DNA of 5,801 bases, taken from NCBI GenBank assembly GCA_005882525.1, contig VBGO01000366.1, positions 1-5,801 of the forward strand, given 5' to 3'. This stretch comes from Chloroflexota bacterium (GTDB lineage Bacteria > Chloroflexota > Dormibacteria > CF-121). The notes beneath the pieces are model-generated. The model was not told the origin of the DNA, searched no databases, and saw nothing but the letters and a program-made list of their open reading frames with translations. This document shows positions 1 to 5,672 of this stretch, piece by piece (the stretch's first letter is position 1; each line of letters begins with the position of its first letter). Position numbers and translations under genes: made by a program.

Positions 1-134
1 CCATCATCGGCGCGAGCCGTCCCGAGCAGCTCGAGGACACTCTGGCAGCTGCTGAAGTCCAGCTCGAGCATGATCTTGTGGCCAGGCTCGACACTTTGAC
101 ACGCGAGTTTCGACGAGGAGACGCAGCACGTTGA
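1..134 (+). CDS. Aldo/keto reductase, C-terminal end (partial, starts before the window)
   Basis: This is the last 43 residues of a protein read from base 3 to the TGA at 132-134. The fragment begins IIGASRPEQLEDTLAAAEV and ends in EFRRGDAAR. The IxGAxxPEQLxxxLxA pattern is the conserved C-terminal segment of aldo/keto reductases, where it helps bind the NADP(H) adenosine phosphate. These enzymes are cytoplasmic (beta/alpha)8-barrel, NAD(P)H-dependent carbonyl reductases or alcohol dehydrogenases. The catalytic Asp-Tyr-Lys-His residues lie upstream and cannot be checked. The stop overlaps the next gene's ATG by one base (TGATG), so the two are almost certainly co-transcribed and probably translationally coupled. 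The family call is fairly secure; the substrate is unknown. Confidence 0.85.
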   Translation, partial: IIGASRPEQLEDTLAAAEVQLEHDLVARLDTLTREFRRGDAAR

Positions 135-1912
135 TGGCGCACGTCGGGGACCTCCTGGCCGAGTTGCTCGTGCGCTACGGGGTGACCCACGTATTCGGAC
201 AGCCGGGTGGCCAGACCGCCGCGTTATACGACGGCATTTCCAAACGCGGTCCCCATCTCAGACACATCCTGGTTCGCGACGAGCGATCGGCTGCTTACGC
301 AGCCGATGCGTTTGCCCGGCTGACCGGCCGGCCCGGGGTCTGCGATGTCACGGTCGGCCCGGGCGCGACCAAGCTCAGTGACGGGTTGGTGGAGAGTCGC
401 AACGCTTCGGTGCCCGTGGTCGCGATCGTCGGGGAATTGCCGCGGGACTGGGCACCGTATCGAGAGATGGGTGTGGCCTCCCAGGGCTTCGACCAGGTGA
501 GGTTCCTTTCCTCGATCACCAAATCGACTCTTGACGTCCCGAATGCGGCCGCCTTGCCGCAATTGGTCCGCTCGGCTTTCCGGATCGCCACGAGTGGTCG
601 GCCCGGTCCCGTCGCCCTTGTCATCCCTCACGACGTGATCGACGCCGATTGGCAACCGGGCGACACCGACCTGGACGTGGACGACCGCTACACGCGAGCG
701 CCGGCCTTCCGGCCGCTGGCCTCGGCAGACAGCGTGGCGGCGGCGGCCGCGCTTCTGAAAAAGGCGCGACGGCCGGCAATCGTAGCAGGCGGCGGAGTGC
801 ATGCGTCGCGAGCCACCAAGGAATTAGGGACGCTCGCCGCACGCGTCGGCGCCGTGGTCGTGACCAGCTTCTCCGGCAAGGGCGCCGTCGATGAATCCAC
901 TCCGCTCTCCGCCGGGGTGCTCAACCCATTGGGAACAACGGAGTCGCTGGATCTCGTCCGCCGGGCCGACCTCGTCTTCTGGTGCGGGTGCAAGGTGGGC
1001 CAGAACACGAGCCACAACTGGACGCTGCCGCTTACGGATCAAGCCACCATCCACCTCGATCTCGATGCGACCGAGCTCGGGCGGACGTTTCGTCCCACCG
1101 TGGCGCTCAACGGTGACGCTCGCTCAACGCTGGAAGCCCTGATCGCGTTGCTTGGCGATCAGCCACGGAAGCCATGGCTTCAAGACATGTCGATGGAAAA
1201 GCGGCAGGCTGCTGGACAACGCGCTGAGGCCGAGACCTCCGATGCGGTGCCGATCCAGCCTCCTCGAGTCATGCGCGAGCTGGTGACGCGACTCCGCCCC
1301 GATGACATCCTGATCAGCGACGCAAGCTTCTCCGCCGGGTGGATCGCATCGCACATTCCGGCGCGACTGCCGGGCCGCCATTTCCTGTTCGCGCGCGGCC
1401 AGGGAGGACTGGGGTATGCGGTTCCTGCTGCGATCGGTGCCGCGGCGGCACGGCCGGATGCTCGGGTCGTCACTGTCAGCGGCGATGGCGGATTCAGCTA
1501 CGCGATCGGCGAGCTTGCGACACAGGCGCAGCACGGATTGCGGACCGTGAACGTCGTTTTGAACAATGGGACCCTGGCCTGGCTGGCAATGTGGCAGCGG
1601 CTGTTCTTCGACGGACTTCGACAGTCGGTCGACCTCGAAGGCGAGGCGGTCAGTCCCAACTTCGCGCAGGTTGCGCGAGGTCTGGGCTGCGAGGGCATCC
1701 GAGTCGAACGACCGGAAGAGCTCCCCGGCGCGCTCGACGCCGCGTTCGCGGCCACCCGGCCCGTCGTCGTCGACGTGAGGACCGACCCGACTGCCACCCC
1801 GATCCACAGTTATCGACGCCGGCTCGCCGAGGGCAAGTCATACCCGCGGCCCGGCACTGTCTACCAGCTTCCGCCATGGCGCCGCAGTCCGGCGTCGCCA
1901 GCAGACCACTGA
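134..1912 (+). CDS. TPP-dependent enzyme, acetolactate synthase-like (decarboxylase/carboligase superfamily)
   Basis: The protein has 592 residues from ATG 134. An in-frame TTG at 131 would add one residue and sits slightly better relative to GAGGAG at 115-120; I prefer the ATG because it overlaps the preceding stop. Three domains are visible. The N-terminal pyrimidine-binding domain (about 3-165) has the activating Glu50 in RDERSAAYAADAFARLTG and then a VGPGATKLSDGL block. The central domain (about 200-335) includes IVAGGG and the GKGA block. The C-terminal pyrophosphate-binding domain (about 378-550) has GDG at 450-452 followed by NN at 477-478, the classic GDG-x(24-27)-NN motif that holds Mg and TPP. 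The length is normal for the IlvB-like group. It is a cytoplasmic enzyme that breaks or makes C-C bonds next to a carbonyl via a TPP carbanion. An operon with sugar-kinase and reductase genes, and no regulatory small subunit beside it, argues for a catabolic enzyme rather than a biosynthetic acetolactate synthase. The gene looks intact. The exact reaction cannot be assigned. Confidence 0.93.
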   Translation: MAHVGDLLAELLVRYGVTHVFGQPGGQTAALYDGISKRGPHLRHILVRDERSAAYAADAFARLTGRPGVCDVTVGPGATKLSDGLVESRNASVPVVAIVGELPRDWAPYREMGVASQGFDQVRFLSSITKSTLDVPNAAALPQLVRSAFRIATSGRPGPVALVIPHDVIDADWQPGDTDLDVDDRYTRAPAFRPLASADSVAAAAALLKKARRPAIVAGGGVHASRATKELGTLAARVGAVVVTSFSGKGAVDESTPLSAGVLNPLGTTESLDLVRRADLVFWCGCKVGQNTSHNWTLPLTDQATIHLDLDATELGRTFRPTVALNGDARSTLEALIALLGDQPRKPWLQDMSMEKRQAAGQRAEAETSDAVPIQPPRVMRELVTRLRPDDILISDASFSAGWIASHIPARLPGRHFLFARGQGGLGYAVPAAIGAAAARPDARVVTVSGDGGFSYAIGELATQAQHGLRTVNVVLNNGTLAWLAMWQRLFFDGLRQSVDLEGEAVSPNFAQVARGLGCEGIRVERPEELPGALDAAFAATRPVVVDVRTDPTATPIHSYRRRLAEGKSYPRPGTVYQLPPWRRSPASPADH

Positions 1913-1918
1913 ACAACC

Positions 1919-1924
1919 GGAGGG
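1919..1924 (+). promoter_or_regulatory. Ribosome binding site of the SDR gene
   Basis: GGAGGG lies five bases before ATG 1930. It decides the start: a nearer ATG at 1925 is in another frame and does not encode an SDR N-terminus. The site lies in the 17-base gap after the TPP enzyme stop. Confidence 0.7.
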
Positions 1925-1929
1925 ATGGG

Positions 1930-2579
1930 ATGGAAAGACGATTTGCCGGTAAGGTCGCGTTTGTCACCTGCGGCACGACCGGGATCGGTCAGGCGACAGC
2001 GGTCAGGTTGGCGAGTGAGGGAGCGTTGGTTGGCGTCAACCGGCGTCCATCGGATGACCCGACAGAGACAGTCCGCCAGATCAAGGAAGTAGGAGGCGAG
2101 GGGTTCCCCGTCGTCGCCGACGTGCGTGATCCGGCCAAGGTCGAGGGCATGGCGCGAGTGGTGGCGCAGCGAGGTGGCCGCCTTGACTATGTGGTTTCCA
2201 ACGCCGGGATCAACCCGTTCATGAAATGGGACGGGACGTCGATAGAAGATTTCGACGCGCTGTCCGAGACCAACTTCCGAGGTACCTGGTTGGTTTGTAC
2301 TGAAGGCGCCAAGCAGATGATCAAAGAGGGCACGGTGGGGCGATCTGCTGCACGAGCTCCCTCTCCGCCTATGTGGGGTCACCATCGCAGGTTGCTTATT
2401 GCGGAACCAAGGCCGGAGTGAGCATGCTCGCCAAGGCCTTGGGAGCGGTGCTGCATCGGGTTGGCAAGCCGGAAGAGATGGCGAGCATCATCGCTTTCCT
2501 GCTCAGCGACGATGCCAGCTATCTGACCTGCACGACATTGCTCGCCGACACCGGCTTCATCGTCAACGCGGGGCTGTAG
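1930..2579 (+). pseudogene. Short-chain dehydrogenase/reductase, disrupted by frameshift and internal deletion
   Basis: This is a classical NAD(P)(H)-dependent SDR, here broken. From ATG 1930 the frame gives a Rossmann start (GKVAFVTCGTTGIG), an SNAG motif and the active-site Asn115 (NFRG), up to MIKEG at about 2331. It then runs out of frame to a stop at 2419-2421. From about 2334 the frame shifted back by one base continues perfectly: GGAICCTSSLSAYVG, catalytic Ser at 2358-2360, Tyr at 2397-2399 and Lys at 2409-2411 (YCGTK), ending in ADTGFIVNAGL at TAG 2577-2579. A single-base loss in 2329-2334 explains the break. Between the YxxxK lysine and the RVGKPEE block only about 16 residues remain where SDRs usually have about 55-60, so some 40 residues are missing in frame near 2441-2456, including the usual RVNxVxPG segment. 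The first Gly of TGxxxGIG is Cys14, and Gly positions near the C-terminus are Cys or Thr. The gene is very probably non-functional; a sequence or assembly error is the alternative. Confidence 0.88.
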
Positions 2580-2751
2580 ACACGAGCCTCATCGGGATCG
2601 ACCTGGGAACGAGTGCCATCAAGGCGGTCGCTTACGCGGTCGACGGGACGCCGCTGGCCTCTGCCCGACGAGCCGTCCCTGGCTACCGGCCGCAGCCCGG
2701 GCAGTCGGAGGTGAAGGTCGAAGAATCGAGGGACGCTTTTCGAGCCCCAAA
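2579..2751 (+). pseudogene. FGGY carbohydrate kinase, N-terminal fragment without a start codon
   Basis: Read from GAC 2579, the frame gives DTSLIGIDLGTSAIKAVAYA and continues through a GYRPQPGQSEVKVEE block to about 2735. The first part is the phosphate-binding strand-turn (DxGTS) at the extreme N-terminus of FGGY kinases (xylulokinase and glycerol kinase type). No ATG, GTG or TTG lies in frame at the expected position: the codon before GAC is GTA, and the first in-frame GTG falls after the phosphate-binding motif. Upstream, the only in-frame start is a TTG at 2399 inside the SDR remnant, and its first 60 residues resemble nothing. The fragment abuts the SDR stop, as expected for a tight operon. 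It is out of frame with the rest of the kinase at 2752, with about 20 residues apparently missing at the joint (2735-2758). Confidence 0.82.
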
Positions 2752-4017
2752 GTGCGGAAGGATCGGCCGATCGCGATCTCATTCAGCTCGTCCGGGAGAG
2801 AGGTGTTCCCGGTGGGTGAAGACGGCTCCCCGCTCGGCCCATGCCTTATGACGGCCGACGTCCGCGGAGATGACGTCGCGGCAGAGACGGCTGCGCGCCG
2901 TAATCCAGACGAGTGGTTCCGCCTCACCGGCCATGTTCCGCGACGGATGGATCCTGTCAATCGAGCCCTCTGGTGGCGCAAGACGCACCCCGAAGTCACA
3001 GCCAAGACTCGCTGGTTCATGAACTGGCACGAGTACTACTCGTTGCTGCTCAGCGGCCGGCCGGTGGTCGACTGGAGCGACGCCGGCGCGTGGGCGACCT
3101 ACGACGTCGCGTCTGGCGGCTGGTCGCGCGAGCGCATCGACGAGACCGGGATCGACCCAAGATGGCTGCCGGACGTGCAGGCGAACGCGACCCCGATCGG
3201 ACCGATCCTTCCCGCCATGGCCAGGGACCTCGACCTCCCAGCAGATGTACTCATCGTCACCGGCGCCTGGGATGCTTTCGCCGCTTCAGTCGGCGCCGGA
3301 GCTGTTGATCCACGAGTTGTTGCCCTGGCATGCGGGACCTGGCACTCGTTCACGGTTGCCGTGCAGGCAGGTTGGCCGGCGGAGCTAGTAAATGAAGGCA
3401 TGAACATCTGCCCGCACCCTGGGGCGTCTGGGTTCGCGATCCTGGGCACGAACCCAAACGGCATGAGCGTGATCGATTGGGCGCGTGATCTGTTTGGGAT
3501 ATCGATTCCAGAGTTGAACCAGGGGCTTGCGAAGGCCGGAGTTGGACCGGGCCATGTGTTCGCGGATGCCGCTTTGACCCCTCTTCCTCACGTTTCCCGA
3601 GGCCAGGGCCAAGGGGCCGCTTTCGAAGGCATCACGCTCGCGACCAATGGCGTCGACGTCATCCGGGCCTTACTGGAGGCGATCGCGTGCGAATTCTCGG
3701 TAACGATCGAGCGGCTCCGCCATCGCGGCATCGAGTCTTGGCTGGTGCGCGCGACGGGAGGCGGCTCCAAGCTCGATTGGTGGTTGCAGCTGCACGCCGA
3801 TGTCTGCGGCATTCCATTCGAGGTCGTGGCCCAGGACGAGCCCGGCGCATTTGGCGCCGCGATCCTGGCCGGCGTCGGTGCTGGCGTCTACCCATCGGTG
3901 TCCTCTGCCGTCGGGCAGCTCGTGACCGTGTCGCGGCGTTTTGAACCCGACGCGAAACGTGGGGCGATGTACGCGGACGTGCGCGCGAGGCTTGCCGCGC
4001 GCCAGGTCGAGACGTGA
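2752..4017 (+). CDS. FGGY-family carbohydrate kinase, N-terminally truncated (main body)
   Basis: The open frame has 421 residues from a GTG that is probably not a native start. FGGY kinases are cytoplasmic enzymes that transfer phosphate from ATP to sugars or polyols (xylulose, ribulose, glycerol, erythritol and others). The first domain continues with RPIAISFSSSGREVFPV and TADVRGDD (Asp36 and Arg38 of this frame), then the VVDWSDAGAWATYD segment. GAWDAFAASVGAGA carries Asp174, the expected catalytic base, followed by ACGTWHSF. The ATPase domain has ATGGGSK at 334-340 and ends with DEPGAFGAAILAGVGAGVYPS, both typical of the family. With the 5' fragment the total would be about 480-500 residues, the usual size. 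Because the N-terminal phosphate-binding loop is detached, this open frame alone is unlikely to be an active kinase. Its TGA overlaps the GTG of the next gene. The substrate is unknown; neighbours suggest a ketose or polyol. Confidence 0.88.
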   Translation: MRKDRPIAISFSSSGREVFPVGEDGSPLGPCLMTADVRGDDVAAETAARRNPDEWFRLTGHVPRRMDPVNRALWWRKTHPEVTAKTRWFMNWHEYYSLLLSGRPVVDWSDAGAWATYDVASGGWSRERIDETGIDPRWLPDVQANATPIGPILPAMARDLDLPADVLIVTGAWDAFAASVGAGAVDPRVVALACGTWHSFTVAVQAGWPAELVNEGMNICPHPGASGFAILGTNPNGMSVIDWARDLFGISIPELNQGLAKAGVGPGHVFADAALTPLPHVSRGQGQGAAFEGITLATNGVDVIRALLEAIACEFSVTIERLRHRGIESWLVRATGGGSKLDWWLQLHADVCGIPFEVVAQDEPGAFGAAILAGVGAGVYPSVSSAVGQLVTVSRRFEPDAKRGAMYADVRARLAARQVET

Positions 4018-5066
4018 TTCCGCCGCTGTCGACACCAGCGCTGGTGGTAGACCTTGACGTCTTCGATGCCAACGTCGCCGCGCTGTCGGACTTGCTGCGA
4101 GGAACCGGGAAGACCGTCCGCCCACATGTGAAGACTCACAGGACTCCCGAGCTGGCAAAGCGGCAGCTCGGTGACTCCGCGGTCGGCGTGACGTGCGCGA
4201 CGGTCGGGGAGGCCGAGGTCATGGTGGCGGCCGGCATCCACGACGTGCTCATCGCCAACGAGGTGGTCGACGAGGCGAAGCTGGAGCGCGTCGTCGAGCT
4301 GTCGGGTCAGGCGCAAGTGGGGATCGTCGCGGACGACCCAGGACCCGTCGAGGCGCTCTCGCGCGCGGCCGCGCGCGCCAGTGTTACGGTCGGTGTTCTC
4401 ATCGACGTCGACGTCCTCCTACATCGATGCGGTGTAGCCTCGATTCCTGAAGCGCTCGCCCTCGCCCGCGTCATCGATGCGGCGCCCGGTGTGCGCTTAG
4501 CCGGACTGATGGGGTACGAGGGCCGCGTCCGTCTCAGCACCGACCGTCGCGACGAGCGCATAGCCGGCGCGTACCAACTTCTGGGCGAGACTCGCCGGGC
4601 ACTCGTCGACGCGGGTTTTCACGTCGAGGTGGTTTCGGCGGGGGGCACATCGACGCTTCGGGAGGCGATCGCCGACCCGACCATCACCGAGGTCCAGGCC
4701 GGCGTCTATGCCGTGATGGAGCCCGAGCTGCTGGCCATGGATCTGCCCTTTCGCTGCGCGGTGACTGTTCGCGGCACGGTGATCAGCCGGCACTCGGGCC
4801 ACTTCGTCGCCGACGTGGGCCGGCGCACTGTCGGCCTGGAGTACGGACCGCCCGTGCCAGTAGGGCTCGAGGCCACCCATATCGCCGTGAGCGACGAGCA
4901 CGCAATTGTGACTTTGGCCGGAGCTCCGCCCGCGCTCGGCTCCCAGGTCGACTTCATCCCACGGCAGATACGAACGACTTTCAACCTACACGACCACGTA
5001 TGGGCTAGACGCGGAAGCGAGCTGGTCGGGTATTGGCCGGTATCCGCGCGCGGCGCTTCGCAATGA
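4014..5066 (+). CDS. D-threonine aldolase/D-serine dehydratase-like PLP enzyme (fold-type III)
   Basis: The protein has 350 residues from GTG 4014, which overlaps the kinase stop by four bases (GTGA). The overlap fixes the start, since no good separate ribosome site is visible. The N-terminal alanine-racemase-like barrel opens with STPALVVDLDVFDANV. RPHVKTH follows with Lys40, the expected PLP Schiff-base lysine. Further family blocks are CATVGEAEVMVAAG, VLIANEVV, a DVLLHRCGV segment, VVSAGGTST (phosphate binding) and VQAGVYAVMEPEL. The C-terminal domain ends NLHDHVWARRGSELVGYWPVSARG, also typical. Relatives cleave D-3-hydroxy amino acids to glycine and an aldehyde, or dehydrate D-serine, using PLP plus a divalent metal. 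The metal site is usually PxHx(C/D); here it reads P316-R-Q318-I-R320, so both ligands appear replaced. The frame is intact and full length. Activity and substrate are uncertain: it may be a metal-independent relative or may have lost activity. Confidence 0.9.
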   Translation: MIPPLSTPALVVDLDVFDANVAALSDLLRGTGKTVRPHVKTHRTPELAKRQLGDSAVGVTCATVGEAEVMVAAGIHDVLIANEVVDEAKLERVVELSGQAQVGIVADDPGPVEALSRAAARASVTVGVLIDVDVLLHRCGVASIPEALALARVIDAAPGVRLAGLMGYEGRVRLSTDRRDERIAGAYQLLGETRRALVDAGFHVEVVSAGGTSTLREAIADPTITEVQAGVYAVMEPELLAMDLPFRCAVTVRGTVISRHSGHFVADVGRRTVGLEYGPPVPVGLEATHIAVSDEHAIVTLAGAPPALGSQVDFIPRQIRTTFNLHDHVWARRGSELVGYWPVSARGASQ

Positions 5067-5493
5067 AGGAGCTGAAATAAGCGAGAAGCGGCGGTCAGAC
5101 TGAACGTATCAAAGGTGCGCGGGCGGTAATACCCGGCGAGATCTCGAACGGGTGGCGAGCCTAGTTACCGAGCAGTGGCCGCCAGCTTGCCAAGTGCATG
5201 AAACGGTGCTGTCGCCACCAGCATCGTGATGTCATGAGTCAAGGTTTTGGCAGGTTTTAGTGGTGGTCGGGGTTGGGCAGGTGGAGGCTGCGGTGAAGGA
5301 CGCGGTCGAAGGTGCGTGGGGGATGAGGGTCTTCAGGTGGGGGGATCTTGATCCCCAACAGCGCGCTCACTATGCTGTCGGTCAGCACGCCGCGAAGCCC
5401 ACAGCCGGCGCGAGCGTGGGGTAAGCGATCGGCTGGGCCAGGCAAATCAGGTCGACGCGACGGCTTACCGCTGGCTTTCAATCATGCGGGAGG

Positions 5494-5520
5494 TCACAGC
5501 TGTGTCACGCAATTCCGGAA
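5494..5520. repeat. Imperfect direct repeat, copy A (left of the tRNA fragment)
   Basis: TCACAGCTGTGTCAC is followed by ATTC and CGGAA. It matches 5734-5762 at 13 of the first 15 positions and again at ATTC and CGGAA with small gaps. The copy contains the perfect palindrome CACAGCTGTG (5495-5504). Its role is unknown; a protein-binding site beside an attachment site is possible. Confidence 0.45.
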
Positions 5521-5523
5521 CCA

Positions 5524-5553
5524 GGAGGACACGGGAGGACTCGAGAGGACACG
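5524..5553. repeat. Three tandem 10-nt repeats (GGAGGACACG type)
   Basis: The units are GGAGGACACG (5524), GGAGGACTCG (5534) and AGAGGACACG (5544), differing at one position each from the first. They lie about 70 bases upstream of the tRNA-Pro fragment. Related AGGATAC units occur at 5598 and 5608. Short direct repeats flanking an attachment core are typical of recombinase arm sites; that role is inferred. Confidence 0.55.
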
Positions 5554-5597
5554 ACGAGCTCGGCGATTGAGTACAGGAGCACACGCAAGGAACCGCC

Positions 5598-5617
5598 AGG
5601 ATACGGAAGGATACACC
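5598..5617. repeat. Two tandem 10-nt repeats (AGGATAC type)
   Basis: AGGATACGGA (5598-5607) and AGGATACACC (5608-5617) share AGGATAC at the same 10-nt period as the upstream triplet and end just before the tRNA-like core. They are possible arm-type recombinase sites, or simply purine-rich sequence. Confidence 0.4.
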
Positions 5618-5623
5618 GTTGTG

Positions 5624-5672
5624 CCGGTTCGGGACCGTGAGGCCCCGGGTTCAAATCCCGGGCCCCCGACCA
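5624..5672 (+). other. 3' half of tRNA-Pro(CGG); probable attachment site of an integrative element
   Basis: Standard tRNA numbering fits without gaps from the anticodon stem to CCA. The anticodon loop is TTCGGGA (5628-5634) with anticodon CGG at 5630-5632. The anticodon stem keeps only three pairs (CGG/CCG). The variable loop is five bases. The T arm has five perfect pairs around TTCAAAT (from 5650). The 3' acceptor strand GCCCCCG is followed by A73 and an encoded CCA ending at 5672. G72 and A73 are as expected for tRNA-Pro. The matching 5' acceptor strand (CGGGGGC) and the D arm are absent from the preceding bases, so this is not a full tRNA gene. Identity beginning at the anticodon stem-loop is what tyrosine recombinases that cross over in the anticodon loop leave behind. 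No integrase is in the window. Confidence 0.82.

Larger units (their letters stand above)
5067..5620. other. Non-coding stretch between the operon and the tRNA fragment
   Basis: No convincing gene is visible in these 550 bases. AAGGAG at 5066-5071 is a good ribosome-site match, but the codon at the right distance is ATA (5077-5079), followed by only seven sense codons (SEKRRSD). A 7-bp stem (GGTGCTG 5205-5211 with CAGCATC 5219-5225, one G-T pair) has no T-run, so it is not a clear terminator. A 74-codon minus-strand frame (5481 to 5257, TTG start) ends in RTFDRVLHRSLHLPNPDHH. It could be a degraded C-terminus of something, but I cannot place it. The last 120 bases hold the short direct repeats listed separately. 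Confidence 0.5.

Noticed and set aside
1124..1807. Minus-strand 227-codon frame inside the TPP enzyme gene
   Set aside because: It lies opposite a clearly coding, motif-rich gene and has no recognisable domain; it is a shadow frame of GC-rich coding DNA.
5205..5225. Hairpin as the operon terminator
   Set aside because: The stem has seven pairs with a G-T pair and no following T-run, and it sits 140 bases after the last stop.
5341..5356. Perfect palindrome GGGGATC-TT-GATCCCC as an operator
   Set aside because: It is a single short copy with no adjacent promoter or gene, so there is nothing to tie it to regulation.
5257..5481. Minus-strand 74-codon frame ending HRSLHLPNPDHH, possibly a transposase remnant
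   Set aside because: It has a TTG start directly after a stop, no ribosome site and no family motif that I can name. I mention it only in the intergenic entry.
5524..5617. Short repeats as a CRISPR array
   Set aside because: Units are 10 nt and tandem with no unique spacers of regular length, and no cas gene is nearby.
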